From DASXMR01 sp036495525 (GTDB taxonomy: Bacteria; Actinomycetota; Actinomycetes; Streptosporangiales; Streptosporangiaceae): a stretch of DNA of 64,000 nt. The DNA lies in contig DASXMR010000006.1 in the NCBI GenBank assembly GCA_036495525.1, forward strand, positions 1 to 64,000, in the 5' to 3' direction. The notes under the pieces are model-generated. The model saw only the letters and a program-made list of their open reading frames with translations. It ran no database searches and was not told the DNA's origin. Within the stretch, counting starts at the first letter, position 1; each line of letters starts with the position of its first letter. Below, piece after piece: positions 40,205 to 49,267 of this stretch. The position numbers and the translations under genes were made by a program.

Positions 40205-41035
40205 ATGGGATCTGAAAACGGTGACCGGAGCGGGAGCGGCGACGAGCAGGCGGCACGCGGCCCGGTCAGCCTGAGCGTCGCCGACCGACAGCCCAAGTAC
40301 CTGCGCATTCACGGCAGCCTGCGGGACCGGATCACCACTGGCCGGTGGCCAGCGGGCACCCAGCTGCCTGCTCAGCGCGAGCTCGCTGACGAGTTCGGCG
40401 TCAGCATCATGACCCTGCGGCAGGCGCTGCAGCTGCTTGCCGATGACGGCCTGGTCGAGACGCGTCACGGCAGCGGCACCTTCGCGGCGGCCAGCTACGC
40501 CTATGACCTCGGCCACCTGCGCAGCTTCGCCGGCGATCTCATCGCCCAGGGCGCGACGATCACCACCAGGCTGCTCGCCGCAGAGCTGGTCGTGCCGCCT
40601 GCTGACGTGGCCGGCCGCCTCGGCGCCCCTGGCGAAGTACTCAGGCTGCGGCGGTTGCGGCTGTCGGGCGGCCGGCCCCTGATACTGCAGGCTTCCTACC
40701 TGCCGCCCGCGCTGGCCAGCGTGCTTCACTCAGCGGATCTCGGTCGGCAGGGCCTGTACAACCTGCTCGCCGGTCACGGGCTGACGATCGCGCGGGCTCA
40801 GGAGACGCTTAGCCCCACGACCCTGGGCAGCGGCGACGCCAGCGATCTTGTCCGGCCGGCGGGCAGTCCAGCGCTGCTTAGTCACCGCATCAGCTTCACC
40901 GCGGCCGGCGTCCCGCTGGTCGACGACCACGCGCTGCTGCCTGCCGACGGCGTCGTCCTCACCGTTAACCGCTCGGCGGAGCGTCTCCAGGCGCACTACA
41001 AGCTCGCCACGCCGGGCTCTGGCCGGCTGTCATGA
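40205..41035 (+). CDS. GntR/HutC-family transcriptional regulator with UTRA domain
   Basis: 276 residues. The winged helix (GTQLPAQRELADEFGVSIMTLRQALQLLADDGLV, ending TRHGSGTF) is at about residues 58-98. The UTRA effector domain follows (VLRLRRLRLSGGRPLILQASYLP and VDDHALLPADGVVL). UTRA binds small ligands such as amino sugars or histidine-pathway compounds; the ligand here is unknown. It likely represses itself and the divergent acetyltransferase through the palindrome between them. Confidence 0.93.
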   Translation: MGSENGDRSGSGDEQAARGPVSLSVADRQPKYLRIHGSLRDRITTGRWPAGTQLPAQRELADEFGVSIMTLRQALQLLADDGLVETRHGSGTFAAASYAYDLGHLRSFAGDLIAQGATITTRLLAAELVVPPADVAGRLGAPGEVLRLRRLRLSGGRPLILQASYLPPALASVLHSADLGRQGLYNLLAGHGLTIARAQETLSPTTLGSGDASDLVRPAGSPALLSHRISFTAAGVPLVDDHALLPADGVVLTVNRSAERLQAHYKLATPGSGRLS

Positions 41036-41402
41036 CCCGGGCAGCGGCCCCCGCGCGATGGCGTCGGCCCGGCGCAGCGCATCGGGCAGCCGGTAACGGC
41101 CTGTGATCCGGCGGACCAGGCCGGCGGCTTCCTGGCGGGCAATCCCGGCGGCCGTGATGTACAGCGGCCGGGATGAGCGTTCCCCGCGGATGACCGGCAC
41201 GGCGTGGGTCGCGGTCCGGAACGGTGTCTTGGCCACCCCGATGACAGGCCGGACGTCAGCGGCCTGCGCGGTGCGGTCGGCGAAGCTGGCTGAAGGTCGC
41301 GTCGGCAGCCACCACGGCGGCGGCCTGCGCCGAGCCCGAGGCAGGGTAGTGCACGTCAGCGGCGGCGGACACGCCTCCGCGCAGCCCGCTGGCACCTTCC
41401 AC
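41030..41402 (-). pseudogene. nfi: Endonuclease V (deoxyinosine 3' endonuclease), internally deleted
   Basis: The C-terminal part is plain endonuclease V: RPVIGVAKTPFRTATHAVPV, RPLYITAAG, GRYRLPDALRRADAIARG. In another minus-strand frame from GTG 41402 the N-terminal part reads SAAADVHYP and AAAVVAADATFSQL, also endonuclease V-like. The two halves are joined with a frame change and about 60-100 middle residues missing, including the usual central active-site region. It cannot encode a working enzyme. Its stop abuts the GntR stop. Confidence 0.8.
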
Positions 41403-41429
41403 CGGACGCCTAAGGGTGCAGGCCCGCGC

Positions 41430-42443
41430 TCAGCCGACGGCCGAGGCGAGCACGCGGCGGAATTCGACCGAGACCCGGTCGGCCCTGGTGTGCAGCTCAG
41501 CCGCGGGGTCGAGCGGGAACTCAAGGCCGGAAAGCGCACGCCGCTGCAGGTCGAGGTCCTCTTCGAAGATCGTCATCTCGTACTTCGCGGCGCTCTCGGC
41601 CTCGTCCGGGTTCGCGAGGCCCGGGCCGGTCACGCTCTGGTAGACGCGACAGGCGTGCTGGTCCTCGGGCGTGAGGGTGAACGTCAGGAACTGCCAGCCC
41701 CCGGCGTCGAGGAACTCGAGCAGCAGGGTCGCGGTCAGCGGTGCCTGATACCCGTAGGTCATCCGGCGCCGCTGGATCGCCGGCCGGTCGCCGTCGCGCA
41801 CCGCGGGGTCGGTGAGGTTGGAAAAGGTGTGCTCGCGGACCGCGGTAAACGACAGGCCATGCCGCACGATGTCGGCTCGCGGAATGGGCTCGGGCCCCGC
41901 GCCGCCGATAGTGGCGGAGTGCACGAACGGCAGGTGCGCCTCGTCGAGGAAGTTATCGAGCAGGATGGCCGCGTTGCCCTCCGCCCGCACGACCGGAAGG
42001 CGGACCGTGGCTATCCCGTCACCGGCCGGCGCCACGCCGGGTGCGAGCTCGGGCAGCGGAGCCCGCGGCGGTTTCGTCGCCAGCCAGATCAGGCCGTCGC
42101 GCTCGACGACACCGGCCGCGCGGTGCAGCTCGGCGCGGGCCGGGATGGCGGCGCCGGTTTCCAGCGCCGGGATCTCCACGCACCTGCCGTCGCTGCCGAA
42201 GCGCCACCCGTGATAGGTGCATTGCAGGGTGGCGTTGCTGATCTGCCCAGCCGACAGTCGCGCCCGCCGGTGCGGGCAGGCGTCGGCGAACGCGGCGATC
42301 GCGCCGCCGAGCCGGCAGAGCACCCAGCCCTGGCCAAGCAGCCGGATCGCGACAGGTTCCGCGCCGACCTCGTCGGACAGCGCGACCGGATGCCAGAATT
42401 CGGCCAGCGCCGGGTGCCCGTTCGTGAACTCGCCAGTGGTCAT
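41430..42443 (-). CDS. Rieske-type aromatic-ring oxygenase subunit
   Basis: 337 residues. The Rieske 2Fe-2S motif is CPHRRARLS and CTYHGW at about residues 56-80. The catalytic domain has NFLDEAHLPFVHSATIGG with the two His iron ligands. Relatives include vanillate O-demethylase oxygenase and phenoxybenzoate dioxygenase; the substrate is unknown. No reductase partner gene is nearby, so electrons must come from elsewhere. It is divergent from the ABC exporter genes, with 193 bp between. Confidence 0.9.
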   Translation of the reverse strand: MTTGEFTNGHPALAEFWHPVALSDEVGAEPVAIRLLGQGWVLCRLGGAIAAFADACPHRRARLSAGQISNATLQCTYHGWRFGSDGRCVEIPALETGAAIPARAELHRAAGVVERDGLIWLATKPPRAPLPELAPGVAPAGDGIATVRLPVVRAEGNAAILLDNFLDEAHLPFVHSATIGGAGPEPIPRADIVRHGLSFTAVREHTFSNLTDPAVRDGDRPAIQRRRMTYGYQAPLTATLLLEFLDAGGWQFLTFTLTPEDQHACRVYQSVTGPGLANPDEAESAAKYEMTIFEEDLDLQRRALSGLEFPLDPAAELHTRADRVSVEFRRVLASAVG

Positions 42444-42636
42444 GACCCATCTTCACCCATGCAGCGGCCGGCGAGGTCGCCTCAGCTGACATGTGATCGG
42501 CTTGCCTGCCGCGCACCGGGCACGTGCGAGCGGTGGCCGCCTCTGTCGGCCAGGCGGCGAACGGAATGGGCCAGGTAAGGCGGCTTAGGGGACGGATTCT
42601 GGTGGGGCGCGGGCCGTCTGCTGGCAAGCTGTTCTC

Positions 42637-44517
42637 ATGACCGGAGAAGGGCCACCTTCGGTGCTGCGGCGGCTGCGAATGCGGCAGGAGCTGCAGCTTG
42701 CCGCGGCGTTGTGGCGGGCGGACCGGACCAAAGCTGGCGGCTGGTGGTCCCTGCTGGCCGTCCGCGGGCTGCTGCCCGCTGGCTTCTCCATCGCGACGGG
42801 CGTACTGGTCGGTGCGATCCAGCATGGCTCCAGCCTCGCGGTTCCGCTGGCCGTCACCGGCGTCATCTTCGTCCTGCTGCAGGTCCTCGGCCCGCTGCAC
42901 ACGGCCGTCAGCGCCAACCTCGGCGACCGCACGGCCGCCTGGCTGTACGACGAGCTGACCGGCGCCTGCCTGGACGTTCCCGGCATCGGTCACCTGGAGG
43001 ACCCCGAGCTGGCCGCCGACCTGCAGGTGGCGAGGGATTTCGACCGCGGCATGACCGCGCCGCCGCTCTCGGTGTCGATGGACTTCATCGCCGGCGGCCT
43101 GGTGGACTGGGTGGCCGGCCTCGCGCAGGCGTGCGTGCTCTTCGGCTTCGCCTGGTGGGCGCCCCTGGTCCTGGCCGGCGCGTGGCTCGGAACCCACTGG
43201 CTGCTTCGGGAGAGCGCGGTGTGGAAGGACCGCAATACCGAGGAGGTGCGGCAGGCCCAGCGCGACGCGGACTATGCCTACCGGCTGGCGGTGGACCCGC
43301 CAGCGGCCAAGGAAGTGCGGATCTTCGGGCTGCCGGACTGGGTGGTCGAGCGGTTCCTTGTCAGCCGGCGGCGGCTGCACCAGCTCCAGTACGAAGCCAC
43401 GAGGATGCGGGAACGATCCGTCCTGGCCAGCCTTGCCCTCGTGCTGGCCGCCAACGCGCTGGTGCTCTGGATGCTGGTATCCGCCGCGCTCAGCCATGGC
43501 CTGGGCCTGGGCCGCCTGGTCGCGTACGCGTCGGCCGCGGTCGGCACGTCGATGCTCGCGTTCGGCGGGCTGAACTGGGCGCTGGACGGCGCCGCGGCGC
43601 CGGTGGCGGCGGTCGCCAGGCTCAGGTCCGAGATGAGCCGGGCTGGCTCGGTCAGCTCGGGCAGCCGAACTGCCGAGGGCATGCCGGCGCGGCAGATCGC
43701 CTTCCGCGACGTGACGTTCGCCTACCCGGCCGCGCCGGGCAGGCCGGTGCTCGACCGGCTGAACCTGGAGATCCCGGCGGGCAGCTCGCTCGCGATCGTG
43801 GGGCAGAACGGGGCGGGCAAGACCACCCTGGCCAAGCTGCTTTGCCGCCTGTACGACCCGCAGTCGGGCACCATCGAGGCCGACGGGGTCGACCTCAGGG
43901 AGCTGGACCTGGAGTCGTGGCGACGCCGCGTCACGGCCGTGTTCCAGGACTTCGTCCGGTTCGAGCTGACGCTCAGGGAGAACGTGGCCCCGCGAGAGAC
44001 AGTCGGCCGGGCACCGGCTGCGGCGGGAAACGGGTCAGCAGCGCTGGACGCCACGCTCAGCGCCGCGCTGGCCGAGTCGGGGGCAGCAGCGCTGGCCAGC
44101 CTCGGGACAGTCCTGGCCAAGGGCTACTCCGGCGGCACCGAGCTATCCGGCGGCCAGTGGCAGCGCGTGGCCCTCGCTCGGGCGCTGTCGGCGGTACGGC
44201 TCGGGGCGGGGCTGGTGCTGCTCGACGAGCCAACGGCCCAGCTCGACGTTCGCGGCGAGGCGGAGATCTTCGAGAGGATCCTCGCGGCCACCAGGTCCTG
44301 CACGACGATCCTCATCTCGCACCGCTTCTCTACCGTCCGGCACGTCGACCGGATCGCGGTCGTGGAGCACGGGGCTGTCGCCGAGCTCGGCAGCCACCAG
44401 GAGCTGATGGAGCTGCGCGGCCGCTACTGGCGGATGTTCACGCTGCAGGCGCAACGGTTCGCGCAGGGGACGCCCGAGGAAGGCGAGGAGGAGGTGAAGT
44501 TCGATGCCCTCAGCTGA
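42637..44517 (+). CDS. ABC exporter half-transporter A (permease + ATPase)
   Basis: 626 residues. The N-terminal ~330 residues hold about six membrane helices. The ATPase domain has Walker A VGQNGAGKTTLAKLL, a normal signature LSGGQWQRVALARALS, Walker B LVLLDEPTAQLD and the switch His in LISHRFSTV. It overlaps the second half-transporter by 14 bp, so the two probably form a heterodimer in the plasma membrane. The exported compound is unknown; no biosynthetic or peptide precursor gene is adjacent. Confidence 0.92.
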   Translation: MTGEGPPSVLRRLRMRQELQLAAALWRADRTKAGGWWSLLAVRGLLPAGFSIATGVLVGAIQHGSSLAVPLAVTGVIFVLLQVLGPLHTAVSANLGDRTAAWLYDELTGACLDVPGIGHLEDPELAADLQVARDFDRGMTAPPLSVSMDFIAGGLVDWVAGLAQACVLFGFAWWAPLVLAGAWLGTHWLLRESAVWKDRNTEEVRQAQRDADYAYRLAVDPPAAKEVRIFGLPDWVVERFLVSRRRLHQLQYEATRMRERSVLASLALVLAANALVLWMLVSAALSHGLGLGRLVAYASAAVGTSMLAFGGLNWALDGAAAPVAAVARLRSEMSRAGSVSSGSRTAEGMPARQIAFRDVTFAYPAAPGRPVLDRLNLEIPAGSSLAIVGQNGAGKTTLAKLLCRLYDPQSGTIEADGVDLRELDLESWRRRVTAVFQDFVRFELTLRENVAPRETVGRAPAAAGNGSAALDATLSAALAESGAAALASLGTVLAKGYSGGTELSGGQWQRVALARALSAVRLGAGLVLLDEPTAQLDVRGEAEIFERILAATRSCTTILISHRFSTVRHVDRIAVVEHGAVAELGSHQELMELRGRYWRMFTLQAQRFAQGTPEEGEEEVKFDALS

Positions 44518-46360
44518 CGCCGCGCCCCCGGCCAGCGAGGCAGCGGGTCACGACGGCGCGCAGGCTCCGGCCGAGCCCGCTGACAAGCTGCCGCCCGCGC
44601 TGTCCTCGATGTGGCGGCTGTGCCGCCTCGGCTTCCGTTACGAGCCGGGCCTGATGAGCGTGGCCTTCGTGCTCGCCCTCGCCGCGGCGCTGCCCGACGC
44701 GCTGCTCGCGTTCTGGTTCAAGCTGCTCGGCGAAGGGCTGATCGACCACAAGCCAGGGCAGCTCCGCTTCGCGGTCGTCGCGCTGGCCGCGTCGGCCGTG
44801 GCGACCTGGCTGCTGCAGACCGTGTCCACCAGGCTGCAGCGGCGGTTCAGGGACAAGGTCACCATCGCCCTTGAATCCCACGTGGCGCGGCTGCAGGCGA
44901 GTGTCCCCACGATCGCGCACCAGGAGCGGCCGGAGTACCTGGACCGGCTGTCCGTGCTGCGGGAGCAGGTTTTCACGCTCGACCACATGTACATGTCGGT
45001 CTTCTCCACCGCGGGCTGGATCCTCCGGCTGGCTGTCACCGTGGCGCTGCTGGCCACGGTGAACCCAGTGCTGGTCACCCTGGTCCTGTTCGCGCTCCCC
45101 ACGGTGGCGGCCACGTCCTGGCGCCCGGCGGTCGAGCGTGCCGCGCAGGAGGGCGGCGCACAGGCCGACCGGCTGGCACGGCACCTGTTCGCGCTGTCCA
45201 CCACTGCCTCGTCGGGCAAGGAGCTTCAGGTGCTCGGCATCGGCCGGGCGCTGACCGAGCGGCGCCGGGCGTCGTGGGAGCGCTGGTACGGGCCGGTCGC
45301 CGCGGCGAGGACGCGCTCTTCTGCCTGGTACGCGGCCGGCTGGGCGGTCTTCGCGCTGGCTTACGTCGGCGCGATCGTGCTGGTCGCCACCGGGCCGCGG
45401 GCCTCGCCGGCCTCAGCCATCCTGGTGCTGACCGCCGGCGCCAGGCTCTCCGCCTACGTCGGCGCCACAGTCAGCGAGATCGGGTTCCTGCGCGGCATCT
45501 GGATGGACGGATCGCGGCGGCTGGCCTGGCTCGAGGACTATGCCGTCGCGGTTGCCAGGGTCGCTGACCTGCCTGCGCCGGCCAGCATGAGCGACGGCAT
45601 CCGGTTCGAGGGCGTCAACTTCCGCTACCCGGGGTCGGACCGGCTCGCCCTGCAGGACGTCAGCCTGTTCCTGCCCGCCGGGTCGGTAGTCGCCGTGGTG
45701 GGTGAGAACGGCGCCGGCAAGACCACGCTGATCAAGCTGCTCGCGAAGCTCTACGCCCCGTCCTCGGGCCGCATCCTGATCGACGGCACCGATCTTGCCC
45801 GCATCGGCTCCGGGCCATGGCGGGAACGCATGGCCGGGGCGTTCCAGGACTTCTTCCGCTTTGAGCTGCTGGCCGGGCAGGCGGTCGGCATCGGCGACCT
45901 GCCCCGCCTGGATGCCGAGCCGGCCATCGTCACCGCCATGCAACGCGCGGGCGCCACGGACGTGATCGACGCCCTGCCAGCTGGCCTGCGCACCCAGCTC
46001 GGGCCGACCTGGCACGACGGTGTCGACATCTCCTACGGTCAGTGGCAGAAGCTCGCCCTGGCCCGCGGCTTCATGCGTGACGAGCCGCTGATCGCGGCCC
46101 TGGACGAGCCGACGGCCGCGCTCGACGCCGAGACCGAGCATCAGCTGTTCGAGCGCTATGCCAGCAGGGCACGGCAGGGCAGGCGCGGCGGAAGCATCAC
46201 CATCCTGGTGTCACACCGGTTCAGCACCGTCCGGATGGCCGACCTCATCGTTGTGCTGGACGGCGCGCGGGTGTCAGAGATCGGCAGCCACGACGAGCTG
46301 ATGGCCCTGCGCGGCCGTTACTCCGAGCTGTACCAGATCCAGGCGAGGGCCTATCAGTAA
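44504..46360 (+). CDS. ABC exporter half-transporter B with altered signature motif
   Basis: 618 residues, six predicted membrane helices followed by an ATPase domain with Walker A VGENGAGKTTLIKLL, Walker B ALDEPTAALD and LVSHRFSTV. The signature is DISYGQWQKLALARG, with Tyr in place of the first Gly of the LSGGQ consensus. Heterodimeric exporters often have one weakened ATP site. ATG 44504 has GGAGGTGAAG upstream. Both genes are tandem and co-translated. Confidence 0.92.
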   Translation: MPSADAAPPASEAAGHDGAQAPAEPADKLPPALSSMWRLCRLGFRYEPGLMSVAFVLALAAALPDALLAFWFKLLGEGLIDHKPGQLRFAVVALAASAVATWLLQTVSTRLQRRFRDKVTIALESHVARLQASVPTIAHQERPEYLDRLSVLREQVFTLDHMYMSVFSTAGWILRLAVTVALLATVNPVLVTLVLFALPTVAATSWRPAVERAAQEGGAQADRLARHLFALSTTASSGKELQVLGIGRALTERRRASWERWYGPVAAARTRSSAWYAAGWAVFALAYVGAIVLVATGPRASPASAILVLTAGARLSAYVGATVSEIGFLRGIWMDGSRRLAWLEDYAVAVARVADLPAPASMSDGIRFEGVNFRYPGSDRLALQDVSLFLPAGSVVAVVGENGAGKTTLIKLLAKLYAPSSGRILIDGTDLARIGSGPWRERMAGAFQDFFRFELLAGQAVGIGDLPRLDAEPAIVTAMQRAGATDVIDALPAGLRTQLGPTWHDGVDISYGQWQKLALARGFMRDEPLIAALDEPTAALDAETEHQLFERYASRARQGRRGGSITILVSHRFSTVRMADLIVVLDGARVSEIGSHDELMALRGRYSELYQIQARAYQ

Positions 46361-46439
46361 GCCGGGGGATAACGCGCCAGACTCGTGCTCAGCCGGTGCC
46401 CGGCGTGCGAGCACAGGGTCGAACAGGAGTGCTGCGGGC

Positions 46440-46955
46440 ATGAATGATCATGAGCTGAGCGACGGCGTGGTCGTGCTGCGGGACTGGGCTGATGACGATG
46501 CAGCCTGGTACGCCGACAGCGTGCGCGATCCGCTGATACAGCGCTTCACGACCGACTCGCCGACCTTAGATGCCGCGCAGGTACGGGCGGCGATCGACAG
46601 GCTGCGAGGTGCCGGGGACGCCGAGGGCTTCATCATCTGCGACGCGCTGACGGGTGAGCGGCTGGGCAATATCGCGCTGGACCACGACAGCGGGTCCGGT
46701 CAGGTCTCGTACTGGGTGGCCGCCGGAGCGCGCGGACGCGGCGTGGCGGCGCGCGCCCTGGCCATGTTCAGCTCCTGGTCTTTCCGGGCAGGCCTGAGCG
46801 AGTTGTGGCTGCGGGTTCACCGGGACAATGCCGCTTCGCACCGGACCGCCGTGCAGGCCGGCTATCAGCGCGATCCGGCGCGCGACAAAACGCAGGAGGT
46901 CAAGGGCGCGACGTGGCCGATGCTGGGATACGTGCTCCGCCGACCGGATCCCTGA
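46440..46955 (+). CDS. GNAT-family acetyltransferase (RimJ/RimL-like)
   Basis: 171 residues. DGVVVLRDWADDDAAWYADSVRDPLIQRF begins the fold; VSYWVAAGARGRGVAARALAMFSSW is the acetyl-CoA-binding segment and WLRVHRDNAASHRTAVQAGYQRD the C-terminal part, all as in RimJ/RimL-like enzymes that acetylate protein N-termini or small molecules. It starts 79 bp after the exporter and could be in its operon. Substrate unknown. Confidence 0.88.
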   Translation: MNDHELSDGVVVLRDWADDDAAWYADSVRDPLIQRFTTDSPTLDAAQVRAAIDRLRGAGDAEGFIICDALTGERLGNIALDHDSGSGQVSYWVAAGARGRGVAARALAMFSSWSFRAGLSELWLRVHRDNAASHRTAVQAGYQRDPARDKTQEVKGATWPMLGYVLRRPDP

Positions 46956-47116
46956 CATCAGCCTCCCTGCGCGGGATCCTCTCCAGTAGGGCGATCTCCG
47001 GTCGATTCGTGGCAACCACTGCCATAAGGCGCGCGTCTCACCACTGACGGGTATGACCCGCCGGCGTCGCGGCCTTGCTTGCGCAACCGCCGGGGAAACA
47101 CAGGTGGGTGGCGCGG

Positions 47117-48334
47117 ATGAGCCGTCAGAGGGTGTTCACGGCGCTCGTGCTTACTGGCTTGCTGATACTCGCGGCCTGCAGTTCAGCCGGCCGGGCCAGG
47201 CCGGCCAGCAGCCACGCGGTCCGCGTCGCCAGCGTGGTCCGCGTCGGCCCTTACACCCAGGTGTTCGCGACTCCGCTGCCCGCTGACTCCGCGCAGGCCG
47301 ATGTGCTGGAGGGCTTCCGTGAAGCCCAGGTGCTCTGGGAGGAATCGGAGAACGCCCAGCATCTCGACCCCAAGGTGCGCGGCTACGTGACCGGCGAGGC
47401 GCTCAGTCACCTGACCTCCGCCGTGCAGGCCGGCAAGCAACGCGACACCGTGCCCGCTGGGGTCGACCGGCTCTTCAATACGCGCGTCACCGCGATCACG
47501 GGGCCCGACGCGGTCATCGCCACCTGCGATGACGGCAGCAAGTTCAGGCAGCAGAACCCGCTCACCGGGCAGGTGGACGCGGACTTTCTTGGCACTCCGG
47601 CGCAGGATTACCTGTTCGAGACCTGGCGGATGGTCCGGCTAGACGGGCACTGGGCCATCTCCTCGTTCTCGTTCGCAGAGCTTCCGAGCCCTAGCGCGGA
47701 ACCCTGCCAGCCGGGAATGACCGGGCCCGGGCCGGCCACCAAGCCCGATGTGCCCAGCCTGGTCCGGCAGATGAGGGCGACGACGCAGGCAGCCAGCAGC
47801 GTCCACGTCGACGGCACGATCCGGCAGGGCGCCAGGACCATCGGCGTGAACCTCGGCCTTACCCGGTCAGGCGATTTCTCGGGTCAGATCTCCGTGAACG
47901 GGGCGCGGGTCACCGTGCTGCGCACGCACGGCCACGTCTACCTGAGGCTCAGCGCCCCCTTCATTCGGCTGGAACACCTGCCCGCCACTGCCTGCCAGTT
48001 GTACTGCGGTAAATACCTGGCGGTCCCGGCTGTGCAAGCGGCCGGGCTAGTGCGCGGACTGAACATGACCTCGATCGCCCGCTCGCTGATCGGCGGGCCG
48101 GTCAGCAAGATCAGGTACTACGGGGAGGTTACCTTTGGCGGCCAGCTGGCCTGGCTGCTGCAGGATCCCAGCCGGAACTCGATATACGTCGCGGCGCGCG
48201 GCACGCCATATATCCTCGGCGAGGTCTCAGCGCCGCCGGGCAGCTACACCCTGAGCGTGACCCAGTGGAACGCGGTAAGGACTCCCGGCCTCCCGCCGCC
48301 CGGCAAGCTGGTGCAGCAGAGCCAGCTCGGCTGA
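47117..48334 (+). CDS. Secreted lipoprotein, unknown family
   Basis: 405 residues. The signal peptide ends in lipobox ILAAC at residue ~21. The first half (FREAQVLWEESENAQHLDPKVRGYV; DYLFETWRMVRLDGHWAISSF) looks like a small alpha+beta domain. The second half (VRQMRATTQAASSVHVDGTIRQG; FSGQISVNGARVTVLRTHGHVYLRLS) resembles the LppX/LprG-like fold seen in actinobacterial lipoproteins, though this is only by pattern. ATG 47117 follows GGTGGGTGG; the open frame from 47075 was rejected. Confidence 0.75.
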   Translation: MSRQRVFTALVLTGLLILAACSSAGRARPASSHAVRVASVVRVGPYTQVFATPLPADSAQADVLEGFREAQVLWEESENAQHLDPKVRGYVTGEALSHLTSAVQAGKQRDTVPAGVDRLFNTRVTAITGPDAVIATCDDGSKFRQQNPLTGQVDADFLGTPAQDYLFETWRMVRLDGHWAISSFSFAELPSPSAEPCQPGMTGPGPATKPDVPSLVRQMRATTQAASSVHVDGTIRQGARTIGVNLGLTRSGDFSGQISVNGARVTVLRTHGHVYLRLSAPFIRLEHLPATACQLYCGKYLAVPAVQAAGLVRGLNMTSIARSLIGGPVSKIRYYGEVTFGGQLAWLLQDPSRNSIYVAARGTPYILGEVSAPPGSYTLSVTQWNAVRTPGLPPPGKLVQQSQLG

Positions 48335-48351
48335 CTACGGTCCCGCTGGCG

Positions 48352-48789
48352 TTACAGGCCGGGAAGGTTGACCACGATCGCTTCCTGGGTGGACCGGGCG
48401 ATGACCACGACCGCTTCGGTGTCGGACGGGTTCTCCTCCCGGTGCGGCGCGTGCGGCGGAACCCAGACGTAGTCACCAGGGCTGGTCTCCAGCCGGATCA
48501 GCTCGCCCGACGCCGGATCGCGGTAGACGAAGACCGGGTGCCCGGCCGCGACGAAGATGCCGGTCTCCGAGTCGCCGTGATGGTGATCGCCGGAGGAGAC
48601 ATCGGGCGGCAGCACGGTTCGCCCCATCCACAGCGCCTGCGCACCGGTGAGCTCGCCCGAGATCGCCGCGGTCCTGATCATGCCGCTGGTCTGCGCGGTG
48701 GCTGCTGACAGTGCACTGGAGCTGATCAGCCGCAGGCTCGCAGCGCGCGGCTGATCAGCGGCGGTCTGCTCCCCGGCCGAGCCCGTCAC
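48352..48789 (-). CDS. Cupin-domain protein
   Basis: 145 residues with one cupin barrel. Metal-ligand motif 1 is GDHHHGDSETGIFV with three His and a Glu; motif 2 includes GDYVWVPPHAPHREENPSD. The N-terminal 40 residues are polar and low in complexity. Enzyme or sensor roles cannot be told apart. It lies 13 bp downstream of msrB on the same strand and is probably co-transcribed with it, which would suit an oxidative stress role (inference). Confidence 0.85.
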   Translation of the reverse strand: MTGSAGEQTAADQPRAASLRLISSSALSAATAQTSGMIRTAAISGELTGAQALWMGRTVLPPDVSSGDHHHGDSETGIFVAAGHPVFVYRDPASGELIRLETSPGDYVWVPPHAPHREENPSDTEAVVVIARSTQEAIVVNLPGL

Positions 48790-48802
48790 GGCGGCGGCCC
48801 CG

Positions 48803-49237
48803 TCAGGACTGCTGGCCGTCGCCGGCTGCCTGGCCGTCCCCGGCCGGCTCGAGCGTCAGCGAGACGGAGTTGATGCACCACCGCTGGTCGGTGGGAACGT
48901 CGTAGCCCTCGCCTTCGAACACGTGACCGAGGTGGGAGTCGCAGTTCGCGCACCTGACCTCGGTCCTGGCCCGGCCGAGCGAGCGGTCCTCGATCAGCAC
49001 GACGGCGTCGCCCTCGGACGGCTGGTAGAAGCTCGGCCAGCCGCAGTGCGACTCGAACTTGGCGTCCGAGGTGAACAGCTTTGCCCCGCAGGCCCGGCAG
49101 CGGTACACGCCGCGGGTCTTGGTGTCGGTGTACTCGCCGGTGAACGGCGCCTCCGTGCCCGCCTGGCGCAGCACGTGGTACTCAGCCGGGCTGAGCCGCT
49201 GCTTCCACTCGGCTTCGGACAGCTGCGTTTTTGCCAT
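48803..49237 (-). CDS. msrB: Peptide-methionine (R)-S-oxide reductase
   Basis: 144 residues. It reduces the R-sulfoxide of methionine in proteins. Zinc is bound by CRACG and CANCDSHLGH; substrate-side residues are in SHCGWPSFYQP; the catalytic Cys is in RWCINSVSL near residue 123. The last dozen residues are a GDGQ-type tail. It belongs to a cupin-msrB transcript next to an aquaporin gene on the same strand. Confidence 0.96.
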   Translation of the reverse strand: MAKTQLSEAEWKQRLSPAEYHVLRQAGTEAPFTGEYTDTKTRGVYRCRACGAKLFTSDAKFESHCGWPSFYQPSEGDAVVLIEDRSLGRARTEVRCANCDSHLGHVFEGEGYDVPTDQRWCINSVSLTLEPAGDGQAAGDGQQS

Positions 49238-49267
49238 GCAGTGAGGGTACCCGCCGGCTGCCCGGCC

